In this document: positions 16,292 through 24,217 of the stretch, one piece after another
Numbering within the stretch: position 1 is the first letter of the stretch
How the letters are laid out: every line of letters starts with the position of its first letter
NCBI GenBank assembly: GCA_965262315.1
Contig: CBDHFJ010000096.1
Span: 1-36,664 of the forward strand
Length of the DNA stretch: 36,664 bases
Source of the DNA: JBCCFK01 sp965262315
GTDB taxonomy: Bacteria > Actinomycetota > Acidimicrobiia > Acidimicrobiales > UBA8592
Direction of reading: 5' to 3'
The notes under the pieces: generated by a model
Seen by the model: only the letters and a program-made list of their open reading frames with translations
Told to the model about the DNA's origin: nothing
The model's database searches: none
Position numbers and translations under genes: made by a program

Positions 16292-17296
16292 TCAGATCCC
16301 GAGCGTCCGCCCGACCCGGTCGCGGTGGTGGGCCGCCGTGCCCCACGCGGCTGCCAACGCCCAGCCTCGCTTGAGCCAGAGCTGCAGGTCGTACTCGACC
16401 GTGTAGGCGATCGCGCCGTGGCACTGCAGGCACGAACGGCAGGCGAGGTCGACCGCGTCGGAGGCCAGCGCCTTCGCCATGGATGCGGCCTCCGCCGCGT
16501 CGGGCGCGCGGGCCGTGAGCGACCAGCCCGCCCGATAGACCATGGGGCGCGCGAACTCGATGGCCTTGCCGACGTCGGCCAGATGATGCTTCACGGCCTG
16601 GTTCACCCCGACCGGACTCCCGAACTGGCGTCGCTCCTGCACGTATTCGACGGTGAAGTCGAGCAACCGCTGCGCGATGCCGACGCACTGGGCTGCCGCG
16701 GCCACCGCGGCCCGCTGTTCAGCGCGCTCGATCGTCGCGGCGTCGGCGTCCATGCGCGTCTCTGCGGTCGGCGACCAGTCCACCGTCGCCAGCCGACGGG
16801 TCTCGTCGACCGACGCCTGCGGGCTCAGGGTCGCGGCCGCAGTGGGAACGAGGTGCAGCTCGTCCCCCGATCGCAGAACGAGTGCGTCGGCCTGCGCTGC
16901 ACCGTTCACCAGGCCGGAGCCGAGCGAGCACGACAGCCTGACCTCGCCGGCTGCCGCCGGGGCGAGCCACTGCTCGCGTTGCGCTGCGGTCCCCGCCTCG
17001 GCCAGGAGCGGAACGGCCACGGCGGTGTGTTCCAGCACCACCTCGGGACAGGCGGCCCACCCCAGCTCCTCCATGATGCGCACGAGGTCCACATCACCCA
17101 TGCCAAGACCGGCCTGATCCTCGGGTGCGGTCATCCCGATCACACCGGTGGCGGCGAGGGTGTCCCACAGGCCTCCGACGGTGCCGGAGTCGTTCTCCCA
17201 TGCCGACCGAACGGCAGCAGGTGGGCACTCGTTGGCGAGGATGTCGCGGACGGTTGCGGCGAACAGCTCCTGGTCGTCGGTGAAGCGGAAGTCCAC
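16292..17296 (-). CDS. acyl-CoA dehydrogenase, short subunit (FadE32/33-like)
   Basis: 334 residues, shorter than ordinary acyl-CoA dehydrogenases (~380-400) but the usual size of the small partner in the heterotetrameric steroid-degrading enzymes (the FadE31-FadE32 type). Visible parts are the N-terminal helical domain (MDFRFTDDQELFAATVRDIL), a reduced middle beta domain, and the C-terminal helices with YVQERRQFGSPVGVNQAVKH and CHGAIAYTVEYDLQLWLKR. It would oxidise a ring-derived acyl-CoA thioester together with the neighbouring 388-residue subunit, passing electrons to ETF. It starts at GTG 17296, 9 bases after the stop of that subunit gene, and is the last gene of the ipdABC operon. The substrate is inferred from context. 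Confidence 0.9.
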   Translation of the reverse strand: MDFRFTDDQELFAATVRDILANECPPAAVRSAWENDSGTVGGLWDTLAATGVIGMTAPEDQAGLGMGDVDLVRIMEELGWAACPEVVLEHTAVAVPLLAEAGTAAQREQWLAPAAAGEVRLSCSLGSGLVNGAAQADALVLRSGDELHLVPTAAATLSPQASVDETRRLATVDWSPTAETRMDADAATIERAEQRAAVAAAAQCVGIAQRLLDFTVEYVQERRQFGSPVGVNQAVKHHLADVGKAIEFARPMVYRAGWSLTARAPDAAEAASMAKALASDAVDLACRSCLQCHGAIAYTVEYDLQLWLKRGWALAAAWGTAAHHRDRVGRTLGI

Positions 17297-17305
17297 GGCG
17301 CAGCC

Positions 17306-18472
17306 CTACTTCCTCGGCAGGCCGAGCACCCGCTCGGCGATGATGTTGCGTTGGATCTCGTTGGTCCCTGCGTAGATCGGACCGGACAGCGAGAAGAGAT
17401 AGCCCGTCATCCACGATCCGCCGTCGGCCAGCGGTGCCTGGTGTGTCAGCTCGCCGTGCTCGCCCAGCAGCCGGAGCGCCGTGGCGTGGAGCTCGACGTC
17501 GAGCTCGGACCAGAAGACCTTCATGTAGCTGGCCTCCGAGCCCATCGAGCCGCCGTGCATGAGCTCGCTGGCCTTGCGGTACACCTGCCAGCGATACGCA
17601 GTGGCATCGGTGTAGGCCGTGATCACCTGGTCGCGGAGGCCGTTGTCGGGCACGGCGCCGGATTCGAGCACTGTTCGGTAGAGGTCGACCAGCCGCGAGG
17701 CCGCGGCGAGGAAGCGGCCCGGCGCACGAAGGTTGAGGCCACGCTCACTGGAGGCGGTGGCCATCGCCACGCCCCACCCCTGACCTTCCTCACCGAGCAG
17801 GTTGTCGACCGAAACCCGACAGTCGTCGAAGAACAGCTCGGCGAACGCCGGCTCGCCGTCCAGGCGGGACACGGGTCGCCGGGTCAGACCTGGCGCATCG
17901 GCGGGAACGAGCAGGTAGCTGAGACCACGGTGGCGCTCGCTCTCGGGGTCGGTGCGGACGATGCAGAAGATCCAGTCCGCCCACGCACCCCGGCTGCACC
18001 AGGTCTTCTGGCCGTTGACGACGAAATCGTCGCCATCTCGGACGGCAGTCGTCTTCAAGCTGGCGAGGTCCGATCCCGAGTCGGGTTCGGACCAGCCCTG
18101 CGCCCAGATCTCCTCACCGGAGGCCATCTTGGGGAAGAAGCGGTCCTGCTGTTCCTGGGTACCGAACGAGAACAGCGTGGGGCCGAGCAGGGTGATGCCG
18201 TTGGTGTTGACCCGACCCGGCGCACCCGAGAGGTAGTACTCCTCTTCGTAGAGCAGCCACTCGATCAGGCTGCACTCGCGGCCGCCGTAGGCGGCGGGCC
18301 AATTGGGGACCGACCACCCGGCGTCGAACAGGGTGCGTTCCCAGCCGCGGTGCTGCTCGAAGCCTTCCTGGGTGTCCATCGGGGCCCAGTCCTCGCCCTG
18401 CATGTTGTCGTGCAACCAGGTGCGGACTTCGTCGCGGAACGCGAGCTCGGTGTCGGTGAACGTCAGGTCCAC
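17306..18472 (-). CDS. acyl-CoA dehydrogenase, long subunit (FadE31-like)
   Basis: 388 residues with the full acyl-CoA dehydrogenase layout: N-terminal helices (LTFTDTELAFRDEVRTWL), the FAD-contacting beta segment (WAQGWSEPDSGSDLASLKT, then VNGQKTWCSRG), and the C-terminal signature IYAGTNEIQRNIIAERVLG. It probably forms a heteromer with the 334-residue subunit encoded next, as FadE31 does with FadE32/33 in Mycobacterium tuberculosis during degradation of the steroid C/D rings. It starts at GTG 18472, 2 bases after the ipdC-like stop. Confidence 0.92.
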   Translation of the reverse strand: MDLTFTDTELAFRDEVRTWLHDNMQGEDWAPMDTQEGFEQHRGWERTLFDAGWSVPNWPAAYGGRECSLIEWLLYEEEYYLSGAPGRVNTNGITLLGPTLFSFGTQEQQDRFFPKMASGEEIWAQGWSEPDSGSDLASLKTTAVRDGDDFVVNGQKTWCSRGAWADWIFCIVRTDPESERHRGLSYLLVPADAPGLTRRPVSRLDGEPAFAELFFDDCRVSVDNLLGEEGQGWGVAMATASSERGLNLRAPGRFLAAASRLVDLYRTVLESGAVPDNGLRDQVITAYTDATAYRWQVYRKASELMHGGSMGSEASYMKVFWSELDVELHATALRLLGEHGELTHQAPLADGGSWMTGYLFSLSGPIYAGTNEIQRNIIAERVLGLPRK

Positions 18473-18474
18473 CG

Positions 18475-19533
18475 TCAGCTCCCGCCGCCGAGACGGGTGA
18501 GGACCTCGGATGCCTCGGCGATGATCTCGTCGAGGATCTGGGCCACGGGCGGCGCGCTGTCGATCACGCCGAGACCGACGCCGGTGGGCATGATGCCGAC
18601 GTCGTGGTTGCCCTCGACCATGGTGGCCCGGGTCAGCATCGGTGCGTTGGCCGCCAATGCCAGCTGTGACCAGGTCAGGTCCTGGGCCTTGCGCATCGCC
18701 AGACCCTCTTTGACGAGCGCCCGCACCGACGTGCCGGTGAGCTTGCGGAATCGCAGGGCGTTCATCGCCGCCCGAGGAAACCGGGCGAACCGGGCCGACT
18801 CGAGCTGGTCGACCATCTCGGTGCGGATCACCCGCTGGGGCACCCCGTCGATGGCCGTGGTCTTCACCGTGCCGGTCACCGGCGTCTCGAAGTAGACGTC
18901 CTTGACGCCGTCGGGCACCTCGCTCTCGGCGGACAGCAGGAACCGCGTCCCCATGGCGACGCCGTCGGCACCCCAGGCGAGCGCCGCGGCCAACGACCGA
19001 CCATCGGTCATGCCGCCCGCGGCGAGGACGGGGATGTCGACGGCCTTGGTCACCTGCGGGATCAGGATCGACGTGGGGACCTGACCGGTGTGGCCGCCGC
19101 CCTCCTGGCCCTGCGCGATGACGGCGTCGACACCCCACTCCTGGACCTTCTCGGCGTGGCGGGCCGCACCGATGGTGGGGATGGTGACGATGCCGGCGTC
19201 TTTGAGCTTGGCCACCATGTCGGGCCGTGGCGCCTGGGCGAAGGAGATCACGGGCACGCCCTCGGCAACCAGCCAGTCGAGGCGGTCGGCGATGTCGTCG
19301 ATGTCGGTGCGCACGTTGACGCCGAACGGGTTGTCGGTGGTGTCCTTGATCTGGCCGACGGCCGTCTTCATCTCGTCGAAGGTCTGGGTGGCCGACGCGA
19401 GGAAACCGATCCCGCCGGCGGCCGAGGTGGCGGCGGTCAGGCCGGCGGTGGACACCCAGCCCATGCCGGTCTGCACGATCGGGTACCGGACACCGAAGAG
19501 ATCGCAGATCCGGGTGTGCAGGGCCGGGTGCAT
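18475..19533 (-). CDS. ipdC: IpdC-like flavin-dependent oxidoreductase (nitronate monooxygenase superfamily)
   Basis: A 352-residue FMN-binding TIM barrel of the NMO/2-nitropropane dioxygenase superfamily: YPIVQTGMGWVSTAGL at the first strand, AQGQEGGGHTG near 140-150, and VLAAGGMTDGRSLAAAL and WGADGVAMGTRFL for phosphate binding. By sequence alone it would be called nitronate monooxygenase. Its position directly after ipdA and ipdB, as in M. tuberculosis Rv3551-Rv3553, makes IpdC the better name. IpdC acts on a CoA thioester in the C/D-ring (HIP) branch of steroid degradation. Its ATG overlaps the ipdB stop by one base (TGATG). Confidence 0.82.
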   Translation of the reverse strand: MHPALHTRICDLFGVRYPIVQTGMGWVSTAGLTAATSAAGGIGFLASATQTFDEMKTAVGQIKDTTDNPFGVNVRTDIDDIADRLDWLVAEGVPVISFAQAPRPDMVAKLKDAGIVTIPTIGAARHAEKVQEWGVDAVIAQGQEGGGHTGQVPTSILIPQVTKAVDIPVLAAGGMTDGRSLAAALAWGADGVAMGTRFLLSAESEVPDGVKDVYFETPVTGTVKTTAIDGVPQRVIRTEMVDQLESARFARFPRAAMNALRFRKLTGTSVRALVKEGLAMRKAQDLTWSQLALAANAPMLTRATMVEGNHDVGIMPTGVGLGVIDSAPPVAQILDEIIAEASEVLTRLGGGS

Positions 19534-20282
19534 CAGCCCGGAACCTCGGCGTGGCGCAGCCCATTGGGATCGATGACGTCCATCAGCCCCAGCTCCTCAT
19601 CGGTCGGCAGCCGCGACTCGGGCACGTCGTCGGGGACGACGAGCTCGAAGGCGGTGCTCTCCACGATCTCGTCGACCGTCACGCCCGGGTGCACCGACTC
19701 GACCGTCATCGCATGGTCCGGCGTGTCGAAGCTGAAGACGCCCAGGTTCGACACGACGCGGTGGACGTCGTGGTACCGGTTGCCGGGGCTGCCGACCTCG
19801 GCCATGCGGTCATACCCGGGGCCCGACACCACGTCGACGGTTTCGACGAAGGTGCGGGTGCTGTGGTTCGGCACCCAGTAGCTCGTGCGGTGGTTGATGA
19901 GGTTGCCCGGCGCGCCTCGGAGGCCGAGGAGCTGCACCTTGGGCTGGCGGAAGTCGCCGATGGCGGCGATGTTCTGGTTGCCGAACCGGTCGATCTGGCT
20001 GGCGCCCATCATCACGTGGCGCCGACCCGACCACAGGATGTCGAAGATGGTCCGGTACGGCACGTAGGCCTCGGTCACGCGCTCCGCGTCGGGCACACCG
20101 AGGGGCAGCGGGTTGGTGGCCAACACCGAGACCGCGTCGGTCATCACCACGTCGGGCGCGAAGGTGGCCTTGGCCAGACGACCACCGATGATCGGGCTGG
20201 TGCCGATGGGATTGCAGAGCAGGTCCGCGTCACCACGGAAGCACTCGGCGATGGCGACCACGCAGATGTCGGAACGATTCAT
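19533..20282 (-). CDS. ipdB: IpdB-like CoA-transferase-family beta subunit
   Basis: 249 residues of the class I CoA-transferase beta fold: the N-terminal IAECFRGDADLLCNPIG, MTDAVSVLAT, GASQIDRFGNQN and the C-terminal VDEIVESTAFEL. Together with the preceding subunit it matches IpdAB, which despite its family hydrolytically opens the last steroid ring (COCHEA-CoA hydrolase) rather than transferring CoA. The ordinary beta-subunit catalytic motif (S-E-N-G type) is not seen, which agrees with IpdB. It is coupled to ipdA upstream and ipdC downstream by TGATG overlaps. Confidence 0.85.
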   Translation of the reverse strand: MNRSDICVVAIAECFRGDADLLCNPIGTSPIIGGRLAKATFAPDVVMTDAVSVLATNPLPLGVPDAERVTEAYVPYRTIFDILWSGRRHVMMGASQIDRFGNQNIAAIGDFRQPKVQLLGLRGAPGNLINHRTSYWVPNHSTRTFVETVDVVSGPGYDRMAEVGSPGNRYHDVHRVVSNLGVFSFDTPDHAMTVESVHPGVTVDEIVESTAFELVVPDDVPESRLPTDEELGLMDVIDPNGLRHAEVPG

Positions 20283-21190
20283 CAGCCCTCTCCTCTCGCG
20301 TCGATGGCCTCGAGGTACGCCTCGTGGCTGGGCGCCTCGAGGTAGGCCTCGCGGAATGCCTGCCACGCCTCGGGGTCCTTGGCCGTCGCCGCGTACTCCC
20401 GCTGGAACGACTCGTCGCGCTCGTAGTCGGGTGGGCACTCGGTGAAGTGGGCGCCGCGCGGTGCTTCGATGACCCCGTCGACGAAGATCCGCTGGATCCT
20501 CAGGGTGTGCACCGATCCCTCGTCGAGGAGGTTCTCGGTGGGCACGATGCGCTCGCAGCTCATGATCGTGCGATCGGCGGCCATGGCGAACAGGTCGTCG
20601 AAGTAGATGTCGGGTCCGAGGAACTGGCCGTTGCCGGCAGCATCGGCCCGATTCATGTGGATGAGCGCCAGGTCCAGCTCGAACGCCGGGAAGGCCACCA
20701 GCTCCTCGCCCTCTTCGCCGCCGGGGCCGGGGTAGGGCGACCGGATGGTGCGCAGCTCGGGGTTCATCTTCAACATGTCCGAGCCCAAGCCGGCCCGGGT
20801 CGGGTAGAAGGGCACCCGGTGCGCCGCCGCGAGCAGGCCGAGGTAGAACGCGCCCTCGTCGTACTCGACCGCCTCGATGGTGCCGGTCTGGCGGGCCACC
20901 CGGAAGTGGGGCTCGAGCGGGATCGAGTCGAGCGACACGAACCCGTAGACCGCCTTCTTCAGCTGGCCGGTCGACGCCAGGATGCCGATCTCCGGGCCGC
21001 CGTACGCGACCACGGTCAGGTCCTTGACACCCGAGCGCACGATGGCACGGACGAGCGACATCGGCTTGCGACGAGAGCCCCACCCGCCGATCCCGATGGT
21101 CATGCCGTCGCGCAGCTCGGCCATCAGGTCGGCCTCGGTCATCACCTTGCTGCTGGCCTTGTTGCCGGGCGTGGTGCTGGTGTTCGCCAC
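20282..21190 (-). CDS. ipdA: IpdA-like CoA-transferase-family alpha subunit
   Basis: 302 residues of the class I CoA-transferase alpha fold. After a 17-residue leader come MTEADLMAELRDGMTIGIGG (CoA-binding loop), TVVAYGGPEIGILASTGQLK, the acidic stretch TGTIEAVEYDEGAFYLGL, and LALIHMNRADAAGNGQF. With IpdB it forms the ring-opening hydrolase of steroid C/D-ring catabolism. First gene of a five-gene operon. It starts at GTG 21190 with AAGGGGG upstream; an in-frame ATG at codon 17 (MTEADL) is an alternative. A 21-base palindrome lies 35-55 bases upstream, suiting repression. Confidence 0.87.
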   Translation of the reverse strand: MANTSTTPGNKASSKVMTEADLMAELRDGMTIGIGGWGSRRKPMSLVRAIVRSGVKDLTVVAYGGPEIGILASTGQLKKAVYGFVSLDSIPLEPHFRVARQTGTIEAVEYDEGAFYLGLLAAAHRVPFYPTRAGLGSDMLKMNPELRTIRSPYPGPGGEEGEELVAFPAFELDLALIHMNRADAAGNGQFLGPDIYFDDLFAMAADRTIMSCERIVPTENLLDEGSVHTLRIQRIFVDGVIEAPRGAHFTECPPDYERDESFQREYAATAKDPEAWQAFREAYLEAPSHEAYLEAIDARGEG

Positions 21191-21224
21191 GGGCCCCCTT
21201 TCGGTGTCATCGGCCGTCGGATGC

Positions 21225-21245
21225 GACCTGACGGTCCGTCAGATC
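21225..21245. promoter_or_regulatory. palindromic operator upstream of ipdA (site 1)
   Basis: GACCTGACGGTCCGTCAGATC, whose inner 15 bases CTGACGGTCCGTCAG form a perfect palindrome. 19 of the 21 bases match the site at 27927-27947. It lies in the 167-base divergent region between ipdA and the SDR gene. The length, symmetry and position suit a TetR-type repressor. It does not match the CAAG..CTTG core reported for KstR2. Confidence 0.72.
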
Positions 21246-21357
21246 CGGAGACTACCCGGCGGCTCGGGACCGGGCCGAAACACAGACGCCGGCGCTCTGA
21301 CGGCTCTGCTGCGCAGAATCCGCCGGGCCGGGCGACTTCCTGGCACACTTGGGCGCC

Positions 21358-22131
21358 ATGAGCGAGGGGGAGTCGCCAACGCGCCGCAGTGTCATCGTCA
21401 CCGGCGGCACGAAGGGCATCGGGCGAGCGATCGCCGAGGCCTTCCTCGCGCAGGGCGACACCGTGACGGTGTGCGCTCGCAACGAACCGGAGACCCCGGT
21501 GACCGCCGACGGTCGCGAGGCGACGTTCAGCGGCTGCGACGTCCGCGACCCGGAAGCCGTGGCCGCGACCGTGGCCGAGGTGGTCGCCCGAACCGGCACG
21601 GTGGACGTGCTGGTCAACAACGCGGGCGGCGCACCGCCTGCGGAGTCGGCCACGGCATCGGCGCGCTTCAACGAACGGATCCTGGCGCTGAACCTCCTGG
21701 CCCCCATCACGTTCGCCCAGGCTGTCCACGCGCCGATGACGGCCCGAGGCGGCGGCGTGATCATCAACATCGCCAGCGTCTCCGGAACTCGAGCCAACCC
21801 GCTCGGCGTCGCCTATGGCGCGGCCAAGGCCGGGCTCCTGAACGCGACCAGGACGCTGGCCACCGAGTGGGCGCCCGAGATCCGCGTCGTCGCAGTGACC
21901 GCCGGCCTGATTCTGACCGACGATGCTCGCGCCTTCTACGGCGACGACGAGAGCGTCGACCGGATCGCCGCCACCATCCCCGCAAACCGACTCGGCACGC
22001 CCGACGACATCGCCGCCGCCTGCCTGTGGCTGGCGAGCGACCGCGCCGACTACGTCACCGGCACCGCACTCGAAGTCCACGGCGGCGGCGAGAAGATCGC
22101 CTACCTCGCCGCAACCGACGCCGTCGGCTGA
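21358..22131 (+). CDS. short-chain dehydrogenase/reductase (257 aa)
   Basis: A classical SDR: the Rossmann glycine motif TGGTKGIGRAIAEAF at about 15-29, NNAGG near 87, a catalytic Ser in IASVSG, and YGAAKAG (Tyr and Lys) near 157-163. It uses NAD(P) to oxidise or reduce an alcohol or ketone. It heads a three-gene unit (SDR, MBL hydrolase, LLM oxidoreductase) divergent from ipdA and sharing the operator region, which suggests a role in the same catabolic programme. The ATG at 21358 is used; a TTG three codons upstream is less likely. The substrate is unknown. Confidence 0.9.
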   Translation: MSEGESPTRRSVIVTGGTKGIGRAIAEAFLAQGDTVTVCARNEPETPVTADGREATFSGCDVRDPEAVAATVAEVVARTGTVDVLVNNAGGAPPAESATASARFNERILALNLLAPITFAQAVHAPMTARGGGVIINIASVSGTRANPLGVAYGAAKAGLLNATRTLATEWAPEIRVVAVTAGLILTDDARAFYGDDESVDRIAATIPANRLGTPDDIAAACLWLASDRADYVTGTALEVHGGGEKIAYLAATDAVG

Positions 22132-22161
22132 CCGCCTGCCGCGCACGAGAGGACCCCTCGC

Positions 22162-23172
22162 ATGGCCATCCCGTACCACACCGACATCGACCCGGCCTAC
22201 GGCCAGGTGGTCCAGCTGAGCCCCCTGGTCCGCCGCGTCGTGTGCAACAACCCGGGCCGCTTCACCTTCACCGGCACGGGCACCTACATCATCGGACGCG
22301 GCCAGGTGGCCGTCGTCGACCCGGGCCCCGACGACGACGACCACGTCGCCGCCCTCCTGGCGGCCATCGCGGGCGAGGAGGTGAGCCACATCGTGATCAC
22401 CCACACCCACAACGACCACTCCCCCGCCGCGCACGCGCTCCAGACAGCCACCGGTGCGCCCATGTACGGCTTCGGCCCCCACCCGGTCCCTGACGCCGCG
22501 TCGATCGAAGCCGCCACTCCGACCACCTGGGACGACCTCAAGCCCACGCCCGAGGAGCTCGAAGAGCTCAAGAAGTCGATGCCGAAGGCCAAGAAGAAGG
22601 CCATCGAGGAGGGCCACGCCGAGCAGGAGGAACCCGGTGACATGGCCTTCACCCCGGACGTCGAGACCAACCATGGCGATGTGATCACGGGCGGCTCCTT
22701 CACCCTCGAGGCGCTGCACACCCCCGGCCACATCTCCAACCACCTCTGCTTCGGGCTCCGCGAGGAAGAGGCGCTGTTCACCGGTGACCACGTGATGGGC
22801 TGGTCGACCAGCGTCATCCCACCGCCGGACGGCTCGCTGGCCGACTACATGACCAGTCTCGCCCTGCTCTTCGACCGGACCGACCGGACCTACTACCCAA
22901 CCCACGGGCCGCCCATCCCCGAGCCGGTGACCTTCGCCCGCGCCCTCATGGCGCATCGCGAGGACCGCACCCGCCAGATCCTCGAGTGCCTCGCCGACGG
23001 CCCCAAGACGATCCCCGACATGGTGAACACCATGTACACCGAGACGCCTCACATCCTCTACATGGCCGCCGGCCAGTCGGTGCTCAGCCACCTGTTCCAG
23101 CTGGCCGAGACGGGGCAGGTCACCACCGAGGGCGACGTCACCGCAGACGCCGTCTTCGAGTTGGGCCGGTGA
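22162..23172 (+). CDS. MBL-fold hydrolase with LACTB2-like winged-helix tail
   Basis: 336 residues. The metallo-beta-lactamase core shows the metal motif THTHNDHS at about 80-87, later ALHTPGHISNHLCF (third His) and FTGDHVMGW (bridging Asp). The C-terminus (RTRQILECLADGPKTIPDM onward) looks like the helical domain of LACTB2/glyoxalase-II-like proteins. Between the metal motifs is an unusual highly charged insertion of about 35 residues (EELEELKKSMPKAKKKAIEE). It probably hydrolyses a thioester or lactone. It begins 30 bases after the SDR with GAGAGGA before the ATG, and its stop overlaps the LLM gene (GTGA). Confidence 0.9.
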   Translation: MAIPYHTDIDPAYGQVVQLSPLVRRVVCNNPGRFTFTGTGTYIIGRGQVAVVDPGPDDDDHVAALLAAIAGEEVSHIVITHTHNDHSPAAHALQTATGAPMYGFGPHPVPDAASIEAATPTTWDDLKPTPEELEELKKSMPKAKKKAIEEGHAEQEEPGDMAFTPDVETNHGDVITGGSFTLEALHTPGHISNHLCFGLREEEALFTGDHVMGWSTSVIPPPDGSLADYMTSLALLFDRTDRTYYPTHGPPIPEPVTFARALMAHREDRTRQILECLADGPKTIPDMVNTMYTETPHILYMAAGQSVLSHLFQLAETGQVTTEGDVTADAVFELGR

Positions 23173-24182
23173 AGCTCGGCGCACAACTCGGCTACTGGAC
23201 CGGCCGGCCGAACCTCGACATCGTTCCGCTCGCCCAGGAGGCGGAACGACTGGGCTTCGACTCGATCTGGACGGGTGAGAGCTACTCGTCCGACGCGTTC
23301 ACGCCCCTGTCCTGGGTCGGAGCCCACACCGAACGCATCAAGCTCGGGACCGGCATCGCGCAGCTCGGGGCCCGAACCGCGGCGTCGCTCGCCATGCAGG
23401 CGCAGACCCTGGACGCCTTGTCGGGTGGCCGGCTGCTCCTCGGTATCGGCGTGTCGGGCCCGCAGGTGATCGAGGGCTGGTACGGCCAGCCGTTCGGCAA
23501 GCCGCTGACCAGGACGCGCGAGACGATCGAGACCATGCGCGCCATCTGGCGTCGCGACGGGCCGGTCGAGATCGACGGCGAGACCATCCGACTTCCGCTC
23601 CCACCCGACGCCCCCGGTGCCTGGGGCCTGGGCAAGCCCCTGAAGCTCATCAACCGGCCGCTGCGGTCCGACATCCCGATCCTGCTCGGCGCCGAGGGCC
23701 CGAAGAACATCCGCCTGGCCGTGGACCGCTGCCAGGGCTGGCTCCCGCTCTACTACTCGCCCACTCGACCGGAGATCTACGACGCCGACATCGGCGACGC
23801 TCCTGCCGACTGGGAGATCGCCGTCAACGTGATGGTCAACGTGTGCGACGACGTCAGCCAGGGCCTCCTCGGCCAGAAGATGGTGCTGGGGTTCTACATC
23901 GGCGGCATGGGGGCCAAGTCCCGCAACTTCCACACCGAGCTGATGGCACGTATGGGCTACGAGGCCGAAGCGCTCCGGGTCCAGGACCTGTTCATGGAAG
24001 GACGGCGCGACGAGGCCATCGCCGCCGTCCCCGACGCCTTCGCCGACGAGATCTCGCTGGTGGGCCCGATCGAACGCATCCGCGAGAAGCTCGAGGCCTG
24101 GAAGGCCTCGCCGGTCACCACCATGATCGTGGGGGCCAACGACGTGGCGACGATGCGCACCCTGGCCGAGCTCGTTCTCTGA
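23169..24182 (+). CDS. LLM-class (probably F420-dependent) oxidoreductase
   Basis: A 337-residue luciferase-like TIM barrel: KLGAQLGYWTG at the start, LGFDSIWTGESYSSDAFTPL, ERIKLGTGIAQLGARTAASL (the usual strand 3-4 segment), ALSGGRLLLGIGVSGPQVIEGWYGQ split over 90-120, and PILLGAEGPKNIRLA. This pattern fits the F420-dependent subgroup common in actinobacteria. It is the third gene of the unit divergent from ipdA, so a CoA-thioester or steroid intermediate is a plausible substrate (inference). It starts at GTG 23169 inside the MBL stop. Confidence 0.88.
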   Translation: MKLGAQLGYWTGRPNLDIVPLAQEAERLGFDSIWTGESYSSDAFTPLSWVGAHTERIKLGTGIAQLGARTAASLAMQAQTLDALSGGRLLLGIGVSGPQVIEGWYGQPFGKPLTRTRETIETMRAIWRRDGPVEIDGETIRLPLPPDAPGAWGLGKPLKLINRPLRSDIPILLGAEGPKNIRLAVDRCQGWLPLYYSPTRPEIYDADIGDAPADWEIAVNVMVNVCDDVSQGLLGQKMVLGFYIGGMGAKSRNFHTELMARMGYEAEALRVQDLFMEGRRDEAIAAVPDAFADEISLVGPIERIREKLEAWKASPVTTMIVGANDVATMRTLAELVL

Positions 24183-24203
24183 CGCCCGGCCAAGGGTGCG
24201 TCA
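24180..24203. terminator. hairpin TGACGC / GCGTCA overlapping the LLM stop codon
   Basis: A 6-bp perfect stem, extendable by C-G pairs past a bulge. It begins with the TGA stop itself and lies between convergent genes ending at 24182 and 24218. No T-tract. Confidence 0.5.
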
Positions 24204-24217
24204 CCACGTCGAAGGAA

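Noticed and set aside
16325..18895. 856-residue plus-strand frame over the two acyl-CoA dehydrogenases
   Set aside because: Covers two complete dehydrogenases with clear family signatures; no motif of its own.
21191..21357. KstR2-type operator (CAAG..CTTG) in front of ipdA
   Set aside because: No such core was found in the divergent region; the only strong palindrome is CTGACGGTCCGTCAG.
23338..23604. Small minus-strand frame inside the LLM oxidoreductase gene
   Set aside because: Arg/Ala-rich shadow with no ribosome site or conserved feature, lying fully inside a well-supported gene.
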